A model generated the notes under the pieces. The model ran no database searches, was not told the DNA's origin, and saw only the letters and a list, made by a program, of their open reading frames with translations. This document shows, in pieces, positions 24,711-33,918 of a stretch of 38,012 nucleotides of DNA (position 1 is the first letter of the stretch; each line of letters starts with the position of its first letter). This stretch comes from PUPG01 sp041686485. GTDB lineage: Bacteria > Bacteroidota > Bacteroidia > Bacteroidales > UBA7960. The stretch is taken from the NCBI GenBank assembly GCA_041686485.1, contig JAWLDT010000018.1:1-38012 (forward strand), in the 5' to 3' direction. The position numbers and the translations under genes are program-made.

Positions 24711-24908
24711 ATGGCTATTACAAAAGTGTGGATTGACGACGATTGTACAGCATGCGAACTGTGTGTGGATATTTGTCCGGATGTGTTTGAGCTGCCCGAT
24801 GATATTGCAAAAGTAAAAGAAGGAGCGAATTTCGCTGATCACGAAGATTGCATCAAAGAGGCTGCCGAAAGCTGTCCGGTGGAAGTAATTCACTATGAGG
24901 AAGACTAG
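24711..24908 (+). CDS. Small [4Fe-4S] ferredoxin
   Basis: This 65-residue acidic cytoplasmic electron carrier binds one cubane cluster. The motif C12-x2-C15-x2-C18-x3-C22-P followed late by C55-P fits a monocluster ferredoxin in which Cys12, 15, 18 and 55 bind iron. Cys22 and Cys47 are left over and could form a disulfide as in Desulfovibrio gigas ferredoxin II. The second full CxxCxxC set of two-cluster ferredoxins is absent. It is divergent from the rhodanese gene and convergent with the cupin gene, with only three bases between the two stop codons. Its redox partner is not evident. Confidence 0.9.
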   Translation: MAITKVWIDDDCTACELCVDICPDVFELPDDIAKVKEGANFADHEDCIKEAAESCPVEVIHYEED

Positions 24909-24911
24909 GGC

Positions 24912-25508
24912 TTACTCCTCATGGTCGTGGTCATGATCGTGGTCGTGGTCATGATGTTCTTCATGATACTCCACCGCCTCTTCATAGGTTTTGTTAACGG
25001 TTCCTGCAGGATGTTCGGCCGGGGTATAGATGGTGTATAGTTTTAGCTCTGTATCCCCGGTGTTTTCCACATGATGCCAGTATCCGTCGGGGATGAAGAT
25101 GGCCCAGTCGTCGGTGACATGCTCATCGAAGTAAAGATTATCACGGGCATCACCCATCCTTACGCGGGCTTCTCCCTGTTCAATCCTGATAAACTGATCC
25201 AGCCCGGGATGTACTTCCATGTCAATTTCTTCACCCGGTTTTAACGACATCAATATCATCTGCATCTTGTTGCCTGTCCAGCGGGTGTTGCGATAATGGT
25301 CGTTTTCCAGGGTGGCTTCTTCGATATCAAGTACCCAGGGCTCTTTGCCCATATCGTCTTCATGATCGCCTTTTTCATCATGGTGATCACGCGCCGCTTT
25401 GGGGAAGGTTTCAGGTTCTGATTCGGTGAATCCGGTTATCAGTGCAAGCGCTAAAACACCTGCCGCCGGAAACATAATAACTTTTCTCAAGATTGATGAT
25501 TTTTTCAT
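24912..25508 (-). CDS. Exported cupin-domain protein with a His-Asp repeat tail
   Basis: The protein is 198 residues from the ATG at 25508, which gives a normal signal sequence (MKKSSILRKVIMFPAAGVLA...); an upstream start at 25556 would add 16 residues without purpose. A single cupin barrel spans about 60-165, with the first motif near VHPGLDQFIRIEQGEARV and the second at IPDGYWHHVENTG, so a metal site is plausible (His, Gln/Glu, His). The C-terminus is HHDHDHDHDHDHEE, a run expected to bind zinc, nickel or copper, and an acidic His-rich linker (DHHDEKGDHEDD) precedes the cupin domain. Single-domain cupins of this kind are of open function. The tail is encoded by an imperfect hexamer repeat that may vary in length. 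Confidence 0.85.
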   Translation of the reverse strand: MKKSSILRKVIMFPAAGVLALALITGFTESEPETFPKAARDHHDEKGDHEDDMGKEPWVLDIEEATLENDHYRNTRWTGNKMQMILMSLKPGEEIDMEVHPGLDQFIRIEQGEARVRMGDARDNLYFDEHVTDDWAIFIPDGYWHHVENTGDTELKLYTIYTPAEHPAGTVNKTYEEAVEYHEEHHDHDHDHDHDHEE

Positions 25509-25590
25509 GGTTGACAATTTTTTGTGGTTTATGGTTTTTTTATACACATTCAACATATTATTGAAGAAAATGTTTGAGCAACCGGTTTTA

Positions 25591-25626
25591 TTTGATAAAT
25601 CAATGATTGTAAAAGCATTAGCTTTG
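25591..25626 (+). promoter_or_regulatory. Candidate promoter of the exopolysaccharide operon
   Basis: TTTG (25591-25594) and TAGCTTTG (25619-25626), an exact fit to TAnnTTTG, lie 24 bases apart and 33 bases before the synthase ATG. The region is AT-rich, as usual for Bacteroidota promoters. Confidence 0.45.
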
Positions 25627-25658
25627 TAAGTACTGACGACAAATTTTAAAAAAAGTAA

Positions 25659-27149
25659 ATGGATTCTATGTTGTTTATATTTAGGATACTTGAAAAATTG
25701 CTGATCGTCTATTTTGTCCTGTATCTATTAATAGATATAAGTCTATTCATTTATTCATTTATCGTTTTTACAAGGAAGCGATGGTTATCAACGGCCGAGA
25801 TCAAAGAATCTGACTGGTCTGAACACCCTGTTTCCATTATCGTACCTGCCCACAATGAGGCGGTTTCCATTATTCATTGTACGGAGATGCTTCTCCGACT
25901 GGATTATTCCCGGTATGAAGTAATTGTTGTGAATGATGGTTCTTCAGACAAAACCCTTGACCATCTGCTCCGTCATTTTAATACAACAAACATAGATCCC
26001 CCATCCGGGCGTTTGGCATTAACCACCGAGCGGGTTCGGCAAATCTATGTGGCTGCTAACCACTCGTTAACCATCCTTGATAAGGAAAATGGCGGGAAAG
26101 CTGATGCTATCAATGCCGGAATCAATGTCGCCAAAGGTCGATATGTTTGCACCATAGATGCGGACTCTATTCTGGATAACCAGGCACTAAAGTATGTGGT
26201 GAAACCGTTTATTGATGATCAGCGCACGATGGTTACCGGCGGACAGCTTGCTCCTTCCAATGATATGGTTCTGGAAAACAACCAGGTGGTGAGTGCCCGG
26301 ACGCCAACCAATATCTGGGTGCTCTGGCAAATTATTGAATACATTAAATCTTTTATGGTATCACGCATCGGGCTTAGCCGGATAAACGGACTTCTCATCA
26401 TGTCAGGGGCATTTGCCATGTTCCGGCGTGATGAATTGTTGCAAGTCGGTGGATTTTTGAGTTACAAAAATGACCATCCGTTTATCAAAGAAAATCTGGG
26501 TGCCGGTAAACAGACGTTGTGTGAGGATATGGAAATCGTGGTACGCCTCTTTAAATTCAGGTACCAGCAAAAGAAAAAGGCAAAAGCCGTATTCCTTCCG
26601 GGGCCGGTTTGCTGGACCGAAGTGCCGGAAAATGGTTCAAGCCTTTTCAAACAACGTGAGCGTTGGCATCAGGGGCTTGTGGAGACCCTCATGATGCACA
26701 GGTCCATGATTTTTGAGCCCGGATATAAGGCTACAGGCATGATAGGGATGCCCTACTATATGTTTTTTGAAATGCTCGCCCCGTTAATCAAAGTCACCGC
26801 CCTGTTTTTTATCATTGTGGCGGCTTACCTTAACCTGCTAAACGTTCAATGGTTGCTTTTGCTGATCATTGTTATTATGCTGTTAACAGCTATTATTTCC
26901 GGGGGCATCACAGCCATTGTAGAGTTTTGGAGTAGTGGGCAGTCAAAAACGAACAGGGATACCCTGCGATATAAAAATAGCAAAGAATGGAGTATGCTTA
27001 TTTTGGCCGGTATTGTCGGCGAATTTACGTATTCCTTTTTTAAATTTGCTGCCCAGCTAAAAGGGATGTTTAATTTTGTCAGGAAAAAAAGTGCCTGGAA
27101 AAGGTTTGACCGGAAGGGCATAAAAGATGTTTCTCAAAGGGCTAAATAA
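25659..27149 (+). CDS. Processive family 2 glycosyltransferase (PgaC/cellulose-synthase-like)
   Basis: This 496-residue inner-membrane enzyme would polymerise a sugar from a nucleotide donor and move the chain through the membrane. N-terminal membrane segment(s) lie at about 8-37; the cytoplasmic GT2 domain (55-345) has VVNDGSSDKT, the DxD-type TIDADS (Asp167, Asp169), GGKADAIN and QRERW (332-336, the Q/RxxRW motif of processive synthases). Two or three more helices follow (about 360-410 and 440-470). Gene order suits a PNAG-like system: the next gene, overlapping or directly adjoining, encodes a TPR/beta-barrel exporter, then come glycosidase/deacetylase-like proteins. The donor sugar is not readable; UDP-GlcNAc is the obvious guess from similarity to PgaC. 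Confidence 0.92.
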   Translation: MDSMLFIFRILEKLLIVYFVLYLLIDISLFIYSFIVFTRKRWLSTAEIKESDWSEHPVSIIVPAHNEAVSIIHCTEMLLRLDYSRYEVIVVNDGSSDKTLDHLLRHFNTTNIDPPSGRLALTTERVRQIYVAANHSLTILDKENGGKADAINAGINVAKGRYVCTIDADSILDNQALKYVVKPFIDDQRTMVTGGQLAPSNDMVLENNQVVSARTPTNIWVLWQIIEYIKSFMVSRIGLSRINGLLIMSGAFAMFRRDELLQVGGFLSYKNDHPFIKENLGAGKQTLCEDMEIVVRLFKFRYQQKKKAKAVFLPGPVCWTEVPENGSSLFKQRERWHQGLVETLMMHRSMIFEPGYKATGMIGMPYYMFFEMLAPLIKVTALFFIIVAAYLNLLNVQWLLLLIIVIMLLTAIISGGITAIVEFWSSGQSKTNRDTLRYKNSKEWSMLILAGIVGEFTYSFFKFAAQLKGMFNFVRKKSAWKRFDRKGIKDVSQRAK

Positions 27150-27162
27150 GAGGGGATTCTGG

Positions 27163-28764
27163 ATGATTGGTTTATCACGACAACGCATTTTTTGTTTTTT
27201 GGAGGTTGTAAAGAATTGCCGGAGAATCATGTTGTTTCTGATGATGGTGGTCATTATGACTGCTGTTACCGGGCAGGACAAAGAGGAGTTGCGTGAAGCC
27301 GGCTACCGGGCTATGGAGGAAGGCAATATTGCAGAGGCAATCAGTAAGTATCGCGCCGTTCTTGAAGTTGACAGTACTGATTACGATGCCAGGCTTGCGC
27401 TTGGACGGTTGTATCGCAGAGCAGGAGAATGTGATTCGGCGCTTCATTTCTTTGAGATGATGTTCAGGAATGATTCAACAGATGTGGAAGCATTACATGG
27501 TATGGCCAATTGTTATATGGATGAGGGTAAAATGGGAGAGGCTGTTAATCATGCTGAGAAAGCTGTAAAACTTATGCCCGAGCATGTTCCTTCATACCTC
27601 TTGTTAGCAAAGGCTTTAAGCTTTGACGGACAAATCGATGAGGCCATTGCTGTCTACCAGCAGGCTAACCAGGCCGACAATACCTGGGCTGAAGTATGGG
27701 CTGGTCTGGGAAGGATGTATTACTGGAAATCCAGGCCCTTTACCGCCAAAGGGTATTATGAAAAAGCGGTTTCGCTCGACCCGGAGAATAGCAGCATCCA
27801 GGCAGAATTTAAGGACGTAAAACAGGCGTTACAATATACTACGCAGGTGAGGTATCAGTATGTGCAGGAGAAGGAAAAGCATTACCAGATCGATGCTCGT
27901 ATCCAGCGCTACAGTGCCCGGAAACGTCTGAGCGACCGGTTTCGCCTTTCATTGCATTTTCTGCTTGATCACTCAACACGTGTTTATACAGAATCGGAAA
28001 GGCCGGATACGACACGCTGGTATGACAATACACGTCTTAACTTGTCCTATGTAAGCGAAAGCCATGTTCTGAGCCTCTATGGAGGTGGCAGCGTAAGCGA
28101 CAATCATGTAACATCATACGGGGTAAGCTGGCGGTTCAAAACCCGGCTCGGGGATGTTGGAATCGAAAATATCCTCAACGGAGGGTATTCCTATTTTTAT
28201 TATTGGAACCAGGTTGGCCGTACAACCATTTCCGATCAACTGACCCTGACATACGCCAGCATGTTACTCAACCTTGAATACAACAGCGGCACCATTGATG
28301 CGAAACCTGTTCAACAGTATCGCACCGATGATCCACATATCGGTGAAAACCCATTCGCCTCTTACAGGGCTTCACTGGGCCGTAAGATTGTCCAATCGCC
28401 CGATATCACGATCAGTGTTGTCCATTCTTATTATGATTATACCTATTATTCGCCAGAATATTATACACCTGAGGAACGTTTATTAACAGGTCTTTCGATG
28501 TCGTTTTACCATCGCTTTCATCCGTTTTATGTGTATGGCATGATTAATGGAAATATGGGATCGGAGAAATATTATTACCGTGAAGAGCAGGAGAATGGGT
28601 CAGCGGTGGAAGTCAGTGGAAGCATTGATGCCGATAACTGGTCGGTATCGCTGGAAGCTGGCTATGAGAAGGGGCCTTTTTCGGTTGCCATAGGGGGCAG
28701 CCATTTCAATAACCCATATTATCAGAACATGGCAGCCTTTGTTGCTTTATCCGCAAGGTTTTAG
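27163..28764 (+). CDS. TPR protein with YaiO-type outer-membrane beta-barrel (exopolysaccharide exporter-like)
   Basis: I take the ATG at 27163 (533 residues), preceded by GAGGGG at good spacing; an ATG at 27127 would overlap the synthase gene, and one at 27229 would leave a signal peptide with no basic residue. A hydrophobic export signal (MLFLMMVVIMTAVTG) is followed by at least four TPR units (about 40-230: ALGRLYRRAGECDSALHFF, MANCYMDEGKMGEAVNHAE, GLGRMYYWKSRPFTAKGYY). The last 290 residues alternate aromatic and polar beta strands, end in Phe (ALSARF) like outer-membrane barrels, and resemble YaiO. TPR plus barrel is the design of PgaA-type exporters, so this is the likely exit pore for the polymer made upstream. 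Twelve bases separate it from the synthase stop codon. Confidence 0.85.
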   Translation: MIGLSRQRIFCFLEVVKNCRRIMLFLMMVVIMTAVTGQDKEELREAGYRAMEEGNIAEAISKYRAVLEVDSTDYDARLALGRLYRRAGECDSALHFFEMMFRNDSTDVEALHGMANCYMDEGKMGEAVNHAEKAVKLMPEHVPSYLLLAKALSFDGQIDEAIAVYQQANQADNTWAEVWAGLGRMYYWKSRPFTAKGYYEKAVSLDPENSSIQAEFKDVKQALQYTTQVRYQYVQEKEKHYQIDARIQRYSARKRLSDRFRLSLHFLLDHSTRVYTESERPDTTRWYDNTRLNLSYVSESHVLSLYGGGSVSDNHVTSYGVSWRFKTRLGDVGIENILNGGYSYFYYWNQVGRTTISDQLTLTYASMLLNLEYNSGTIDAKPVQQYRTDDPHIGENPFASYRASLGRKIVQSPDITISVVHSYYDYTYYSPEYYTPEERLLTGLSMSFYHRFHPFYVYGMINGNMGSEKYYYREEQENGSAVEVSGSIDADNWSVSLEAGYEKGPFSVAIGGSHFNNPYYQNMAAFVALSARF

Positions 28765-28820
28765 GGATCAGTATAAACTTTTGCCATGTTTCCCGCAGGT
28801 AACAATGCAGACAGGAAGTG

Positions 28821-28849
28821 CAGCTTTTCGATGATTTTCGATAAAGCTG
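28821..28849 (+). promoter_or_regulatory. Weak intergenic hairpin within the exopolysaccharide operon
   Basis: CAGCTTTTCGAT (28821-28832) and TCGATAAAGCTG (28838-28849) pair at ten of twelve positions around a five-base loop, 48 bases before the next ATG. It lacks a T run, so processing or partial attenuation is likelier than termination. Low confidence. Confidence 0.3.
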
Positions 28850-28897
28850 ATCTGCGAAAACCGGTGAGACCGTGCGCATCATCAGAAAGAGACAACA

Positions 28898-31800
28898 ATG
28901 AAAATTAAATTTGTAATCATCCTGTTGCTGCTGGGGTTGTTGGCATATGTCATATACCTGATGATGCAGCATGAGACCACTATCCGCGAGGAACGTGTGA
29001 CAACCGAGGTGCTGGAGGATGACACCGGACCGTTGATGGAGAAATTACCAGATGAGCAGTTGCGGCATATGGCTTCCGAATCCGATTATTATTTCCGGAC
29101 CGCAGGTGATTACATGGAGAAACTGACCTATGGATACCGGATGTCTGATCCCGGTTGGGACCCTTTCCTGGTCAAGGGGGTGAATATGGGCGTGGCCCTG
29201 CCCGGAAAGTTTCCGGCGGAATTTGCCATGACCTATGATGCCTACATGGACTGGTTCATAAAGGTTGGTGAGATGAACGCCAATTCCATCCGTGTCTACA
29301 CCATTCTGCCACCCGAGTTTTATGAAGCTTTTTCACAATATAACCTGAACAATCAGGATAACCCTATCTATTTGTTTCATGGGGTATGGGCAACGGTACC
29401 CGAGGAAGACGATTACATGGATGCGGATTATACCAGGTCATTTAAGGAGGAGATCATCGATGTAATTGATGTACTTCACGGAAATGCAATGCTTGAGCCT
29501 GAGACAGGTAAAGCTTCCGGTGTGTATGCGGTTGATGTTTCCCGGTATGTAGGCGGAATCATGTTTGGTCGTGAGTGGGAACCCAATGCTGTAACGCTGA
29601 CGAATCAAAATCATGATGTAAATCATTATTATGGTGATTTTGTTTCTATGCCACAAGGCATACCTATGGAAGTTTGGTTGGCTGAAATCCTTGATTTTAC
29701 TGTTTTGTATGAAACCCAGACCTACCAGATGCAGCATCCTGTCTCCTTCGTCAACTGGCTGCCACTCGATCCAATGTTTCACAATACAGAGTTCATTGAA
29801 AGCGATAAAGTCCAGGAGTATGATAACGACCTTGAGTCTGTTTCCTTCAATAAATTTCACAGCCATGAGACCTTTATTCCGGGCATCTATGCTTCTTATC
29901 ATGCCTACCCCTATTATCCGGATTATGTTTATCTGAAAGATGAATATGCCAATAGCAGGAACAGGGCAGGTAAGCCGGATAATTATTATGGATACCTTAC
30001 GGATTTAAAAGCGCAGTATGAAGGAATGCCGCTCATTATTGCTGAATACGGTGTTCCCAGCAGTCGTGGCAATAGCCATGTCACCCCCTTCGGTTTTGAC
30101 CAGGGTGGTCACAGTGAAGCTGAGCAGGCCGGGATTTCCACGGTTTTAACCCGAGATATTTTTGATGCCGGTTGTGCCGGAGCACTTTATTTTGCCTGGG
30201 CCGATGAATGGTTCAAACATAACTGGCTGGTCATGGACTTTGAAATACCTTTTCACGACAGAAAGTATTGGCATAATATGGAAAACCCGGAACAGCATTT
30301 TGGTATTCTTGCCCAGGAAACAAGGGAGCGGACCATCGACGGGTCATTTGATGACTGGCCGGCGCAATTCCGTACGGATTATAACCAACAAAAAAGCTAT
30401 CATGCAGATCCGGCCTATTTCTATATGGCCTGGCGCCTGAACCAGCTAGACTTTGAGGTACACAATCTCTACATTGCTATTGATACCTATGATAAGCAAA
30501 AGGGCAGCCACCGTCTCCCTTTCACGGAGGAGCGCTTTGACCGTGGCTTCGAGTTTCTGATAGAATTTTTCGAACAGGATAGCGCACAGATTCTTGTTGA
30601 TGAACCTTATTCCGTTTTCACGGATATTTATAATGATTCTATACCCGCTTATGCTTCCAAACCGAACGAGGAAGCAAACTTTGTTCCGCAGCACATGCTT
30701 ACAAACAGGGGGCGTGAATCCCTTACCGGGGAAAAGTTTGATTCGGTGATTGTTAACCGGGGTCGCCTGCAGCATGGAAAGAGCAATCAGCCAAAAACTT
30801 CCAATGCCGACTGGTATTTCAACGAAGAGGACGGTCAACTGGAAATACGGCTTCCCTGGCACCTGCTGAATGTCACCAATCCGGCAAAGAACTATGTGCT
30901 CGACAACCGTCCCGGAACCAGGGAGCTGGATTATACAAAAACCGGCGGCTTTACCATGATCGCTTTCATTACAGATAAAGACAACGATGTTATCGCGCGT
31001 TATCCGGAAAACGGTTATGTTGATTACTTATGGGACGGATGGGAGGAACCGGCCTGGAGTAGCAGGTTGAAGCCTCTGTATGACAGCCTGAGGCTTTATT
31101 TTCGGGATGTTGAAACACAGGTCAGCCTTCACCGGGACATTTCATTTCCGAATGAAACAGCTTTGTCTATAGCACCCTGGTATCAGGACAAAGAGGGAGC
31201 TGTTTCGGTCAGTTTCAGGGGTGCTGACCACTCGCAGGTTGTACATGCCCTGCCGGTATTGGACAAATACGGGATAAGCGCCACATTTGGGGTTATTCCG
31301 GATGTAATAGATGAGCCTGCCGGTCAGTACCAGATCGATGAGGCAGGAAGGAGGAAAAGATTCAGCCGGTCTGCTTTGGAGGACATTGCCGGGGAAGGGC
31401 ATTCGCTGGCCCTGCAGTCCTCCGGCACAACCATACCTGACGCTGCCGGATATGATGCATTTATGCGGGATATTATCAATATGAACCATGTCATCGCTGA
31501 TCCTAACCTTTCCGATGCTACACAACAGGAGGCGGAGCTTTTTCGTACATACGGTACCGGTCATCAGCAGTATGCGGGTATTAACTGGTACAGCCATGAC
31601 AATCCCCAAATAAGTCAATCTTACCTGGACTCTTTGCTTACAAACCATCAACATGAATGGCTTATTTTTACCTACCAATACCTGTCAGAATCGTCTGTTC
31701 CCGAAAAGGGTGAATCCCTGTTTATAACCCCTGAAAGGTTTGAAAAGCAGATCAGGCTTGCCCGTAATCATCAGTATTGGCTGGCCGGTGAATGGGATGT

Positions 31801-32053
31801 TTTTCGTTACAGAATGCAACGTGAACATTCGGATCTGGAGGTTTCCCGACACAACGACCGCCTGTTCGTTAGTCTGGATAGCCCGCTAGATCCTGATGTG
31901 TACAATCATCCGCTCACTATACGTTTTGAAACCAATGCTCCCCTGGTTCAACTAACAAGTGATGAAGGCGAATATACCCTGACAAACCGCAAAGGAGTCC
32001 TGTATTTTGATCTGCTTCCGGGTACTGAACTAATTTTAAATCAAGTATGGTAA
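28898..32053 (+). CDS. Membrane-anchored clan-A glycosidase-like protein with CBM9-like and degenerate NodB-like domains
   Basis: This 1051-residue protein is held by an N-terminal membrane anchor (KIKFVIILLLLGLLAYVIYL) and faces the periplasm. Residues about 90-480 form a TIM-barrel glycosidase-like domain. GREWEP (Glu226, or Glu228) and IAEYGVPSS (Glu383) are placed like the acid/base and nucleophile of GH clan A. About 485-730 is a CBM9/DOMON-like sandwich (TIDGSFDDWPA). About 755-970 looks like a NodB polysaccharide deacetylase, but TFDDG is replaced by SFRGADH (772-778) and the metal-binding His motif by HSLALQSSG (835-843), so it probably does not deacetylate. PgaB of PNAG systems also pairs a deacetylase with a glycosidase, in the opposite order. 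The role is likely polymer trimming or handling during export. Confidence 0.75.
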   Translation: MKIKFVIILLLLGLLAYVIYLMMQHETTIREERVTTEVLEDDTGPLMEKLPDEQLRHMASESDYYFRTAGDYMEKLTYGYRMSDPGWDPFLVKGVNMGVALPGKFPAEFAMTYDAYMDWFIKVGEMNANSIRVYTILPPEFYEAFSQYNLNNQDNPIYLFHGVWATVPEEDDYMDADYTRSFKEEIIDVIDVLHGNAMLEPETGKASGVYAVDVSRYVGGIMFGREWEPNAVTLTNQNHDVNHYYGDFVSMPQGIPMEVWLAEILDFTVLYETQTYQMQHPVSFVNWLPLDPMFHNTEFIESDKVQEYDNDLESVSFNKFHSHETFIPGIYASYHAYPYYPDYVYLKDEYANSRNRAGKPDNYYGYLTDLKAQYEGMPLIIAEYGVPSSRGNSHVTPFGFDQGGHSEAEQAGISTVLTRDIFDAGCAGALYFAWADEWFKHNWLVMDFEIPFHDRKYWHNMENPEQHFGILAQETRERTIDGSFDDWPAQFRTDYNQQKSYHADPAYFYMAWRLNQLDFEVHNLYIAIDTYDKQKGSHRLPFTEERFDRGFEFLIEFFEQDSAQILVDEPYSVFTDIYNDSIPAYASKPNEEANFVPQHMLTNRGRESLTGEKFDSVIVNRGRLQHGKSNQPKTSNADWYFNEEDGQLEIRLPWHLLNVTNPAKNYVLDNRPGTRELDYTKTGGFTMIAFITDKDNDVIARYPENGYVDYLWDGWEEPAWSSRLKPLYDSLRLYFRDVETQVSLHRDISFPNETALSIAPWYQDKEGAVSVSFRGADHSQVVHALPVLDKYGISATFGVIPDVIDEPAGQYQIDEAGRRKRFSRSALEDIAGEGHSLALQSSGTTIPDAAGYDAFMRDIINMNHVIADPNLSDATQQEAELFRTYGTGHQQYAGINWYSHDNPQISQSYLDSLLTNHQHEWLIFTYQYLSESSVPEKGESLFITPERFEKQIRLARNHQYWLAGEWDVFRYRMQREHSDLEVSRHNDRLFVSLDSPLDPDVYNHPLTIRFETNAPLVQLTSDEGEYTLTNRKGVLYFDLLPGTELILNQVW

Positions 32054-33891
32054 TGTATAAAGGTAAATATGTATGGTTGCTTCTTTTGGTTGGCTTGCTT
32101 GCTGTGGCTTGCAGTCCGCAGGAGAAACGTGCCGGTGATGATTCCCCGGCCGGACAACAGGATAAACAGCTTCCGCGGGTGCTGATGATTACAACCGGTC
32201 TGGAAGGACAAAATGCCTCACTGCCAAAAGGTATTGTTATTGCCCTGCAAGCTTTCAATCAACGGGGAGCGCTTGTAAGGCTGGAACACAGGGATGTCCT
32301 GTATGAACCATCCCGGCTTAATGACTATAATATGATCATCTTGTCGACCGCACCCGGCTATCATGATGCTGACCGGCCGTATTCATTGTCTTTTATGTCG
32401 GTGGAAGAAATGGAGAATATAAGAAGCTTTGTGCATGAGGGGGGCGTGCTGATTTCGGGTGATCATGTCGGTCGAAACATGATTGATGGCACAGATCGTA
32501 TCACCTTTCACGGCAGGCTTTCAAGTGACGTCTATCCGCTGGCGAATACCTTCGGTCTTGGGTTATCGGAGAGAAACATGGAAGGGTATCAGATATACGG
32601 GCATATTTGTGGCGGAGAGGATGCTACCATCCGCCCTGAAGCGGATGAGGATTATTACACGCTGGTTCCTGATACCATTTGGTCTGATTCCGCGGAGGTC
32701 ATGGCCAGTTGGGTCAATGCAACAGACACCCTTCCGGCCATTGTGAAAAATCGTTACGGGAAAGGTACGGCATACCTGCTGGCTGCTTCTGATTTTTTAC
32801 ATCCCGCAGGCGAGGGGGGCTTTATGAGTACAAATAAGATTACAAGCTTCTATACGAACCTGGTCGATGACTTTCACGAACAAAATCAGATTCCCCTGAG
32901 CCTGAATCCATGGCCGCATGGACACGACTATGCCTTTGGTGTGACGCTTAACGCTGAGGGGGACATGAACCAGTATGAAAGGGTTCATACCCTGTTAAAG
33001 CAGTACAACATTGATCCCCTGTTTTTTGTTGCCGGAAACGTGGGAGATGAGGTAATGGAATGGATGCGCAACCGGAATATTGCTATTGAGAGCCGGGGGT
33101 ATGATTTGTCCAGTTACCGGAATTTTAACTATGCCCGTGCCGTTCAGGATATTTTTCGTAACGAAACCCACTGGGATAAACCATTTACCGGCTTCAGGTT
33201 CCCTTTTACCATGCCTGGCTTTTGGGGTTTGGTTGCGCTTTCAGAACAGGGTTATACCTTTGAAAGCAGTATTGGCGCCAATAACCTGGAATATATTCAT
33301 GGCAGCGTGGTGCCGCATAATATTGTCATGGCGGACGATGGTTTTTATAAATCTACGGATATTATCGAATTGTCTCCTGTTTATCATGATGATTATCACT
33401 TTCTGAAAGACATCTCCGATAACTCGAGGCAGCAGGCACGTGAATTGTTTGAAAAGACCATGATCTATGAGAAATACCTGGAAAATTACTGGGAGCTTGC
33501 TGTTAAACCCTATCATGGATTAATGCTTTTTCAGGGACATCCCCGGTATGTTGCGTATAATGATACTACCCTGAATGCCCTGGAGAATACGATTGAGCTG
33601 GTTCGGCAAGACAATACCTGGATGGCCTCTGCCAGGGAGATTGCAACATTTCAGAAGAACAAGCAACGCATGAGGTTTTATGTCCGGGATGAACAAGACC
33701 GGCTTACAGTTTTTGTTGAAGCACCGGAGGGTGTGTCCCTGCAGCATGTAACCTTCAATCTTGCCTTCAAACCGGAGTCGGTCAATGCAATTTACGGCAG
33801 ACCAGGCATCCTGAAAGATGCATCCGGCTATCGGATTGTTGCTGAAGCGAGCAATAATCAAGAGATTACGATAGAAAAAGACGCGCAATGA
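32047..33891 (+). CDS. Lipoprotein with amidotransferase-like and degenerate NodB-like domains
   Basis: This 614-residue lipoprotein has the signal MYKGKYVWLLLLVGLLAVAC with the lipidated Cys in VACS. The start may be 32047, or 32053, where TAATG overlaps the previous stop; the genes are translationally linked either way. Residues about 40-260 resemble class I amidotransferase or ThuA-type folds (NMIILSTAPGYH, VHEGGVLISGDHVG) without a clear Cys nucleophile. About 290-510 resembles NodB: TFDDG is replaced by TLNAEGD (300-306), and a motif expected to read ESHGYDH is ESRGYDL, losing two metal His (350 and 354). GFRFPFTMPGF and LFQGHPRYV keep the frame of the family. It is the second pseudo-deacetylase in the operon and may bind rather than modify polymer. 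A terminator follows. Confidence 0.75.
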   Translation: MVMYKGKYVWLLLLVGLLAVACSPQEKRAGDDSPAGQQDKQLPRVLMITTGLEGQNASLPKGIVIALQAFNQRGALVRLEHRDVLYEPSRLNDYNMIILSTAPGYHDADRPYSLSFMSVEEMENIRSFVHEGGVLISGDHVGRNMIDGTDRITFHGRLSSDVYPLANTFGLGLSERNMEGYQIYGHICGGEDATIRPEADEDYYTLVPDTIWSDSAEVMASWVNATDTLPAIVKNRYGKGTAYLLAASDFLHPAGEGGFMSTNKITSFYTNLVDDFHEQNQIPLSLNPWPHGHDYAFGVTLNAEGDMNQYERVHTLLKQYNIDPLFFVAGNVGDEVMEWMRNRNIAIESRGYDLSSYRNFNYARAVQDIFRNETHWDKPFTGFRFPFTMPGFWGLVALSEQGYTFESSIGANNLEYIHGSVVPHNIVMADDGFYKSTDIIELSPVYHDDYHFLKDISDNSRQQARELFEKTMIYEKYLENYWELAVKPYHGLMLFQGHPRYVAYNDTTLNALENTIELVRQDNTWMASAREIATFQKNKQRMRFYVRDEQDRLTVFVEAPEGVSLQHVTFNLAFKPESVNAIYGRPGILKDASGYRIVAEASNNQEITIEKDAQ

Positions 33892-33918
33892 TAACAGGCA
33901 CAATCGTTGCGGGTTTTT
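33884..33918 (+). terminator. Rho-independent terminator of the exopolysaccharide operon
   Basis: CGCAATGAT (33884-33892) pairs with ATCGTTGCG (33903-33911) with one G-T wobble, followed by GG and five T. The stem overlaps the stop codon of the last operon gene, and its T run reaches the 3' end of the convergent transporter gene. Confidence 0.75.
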
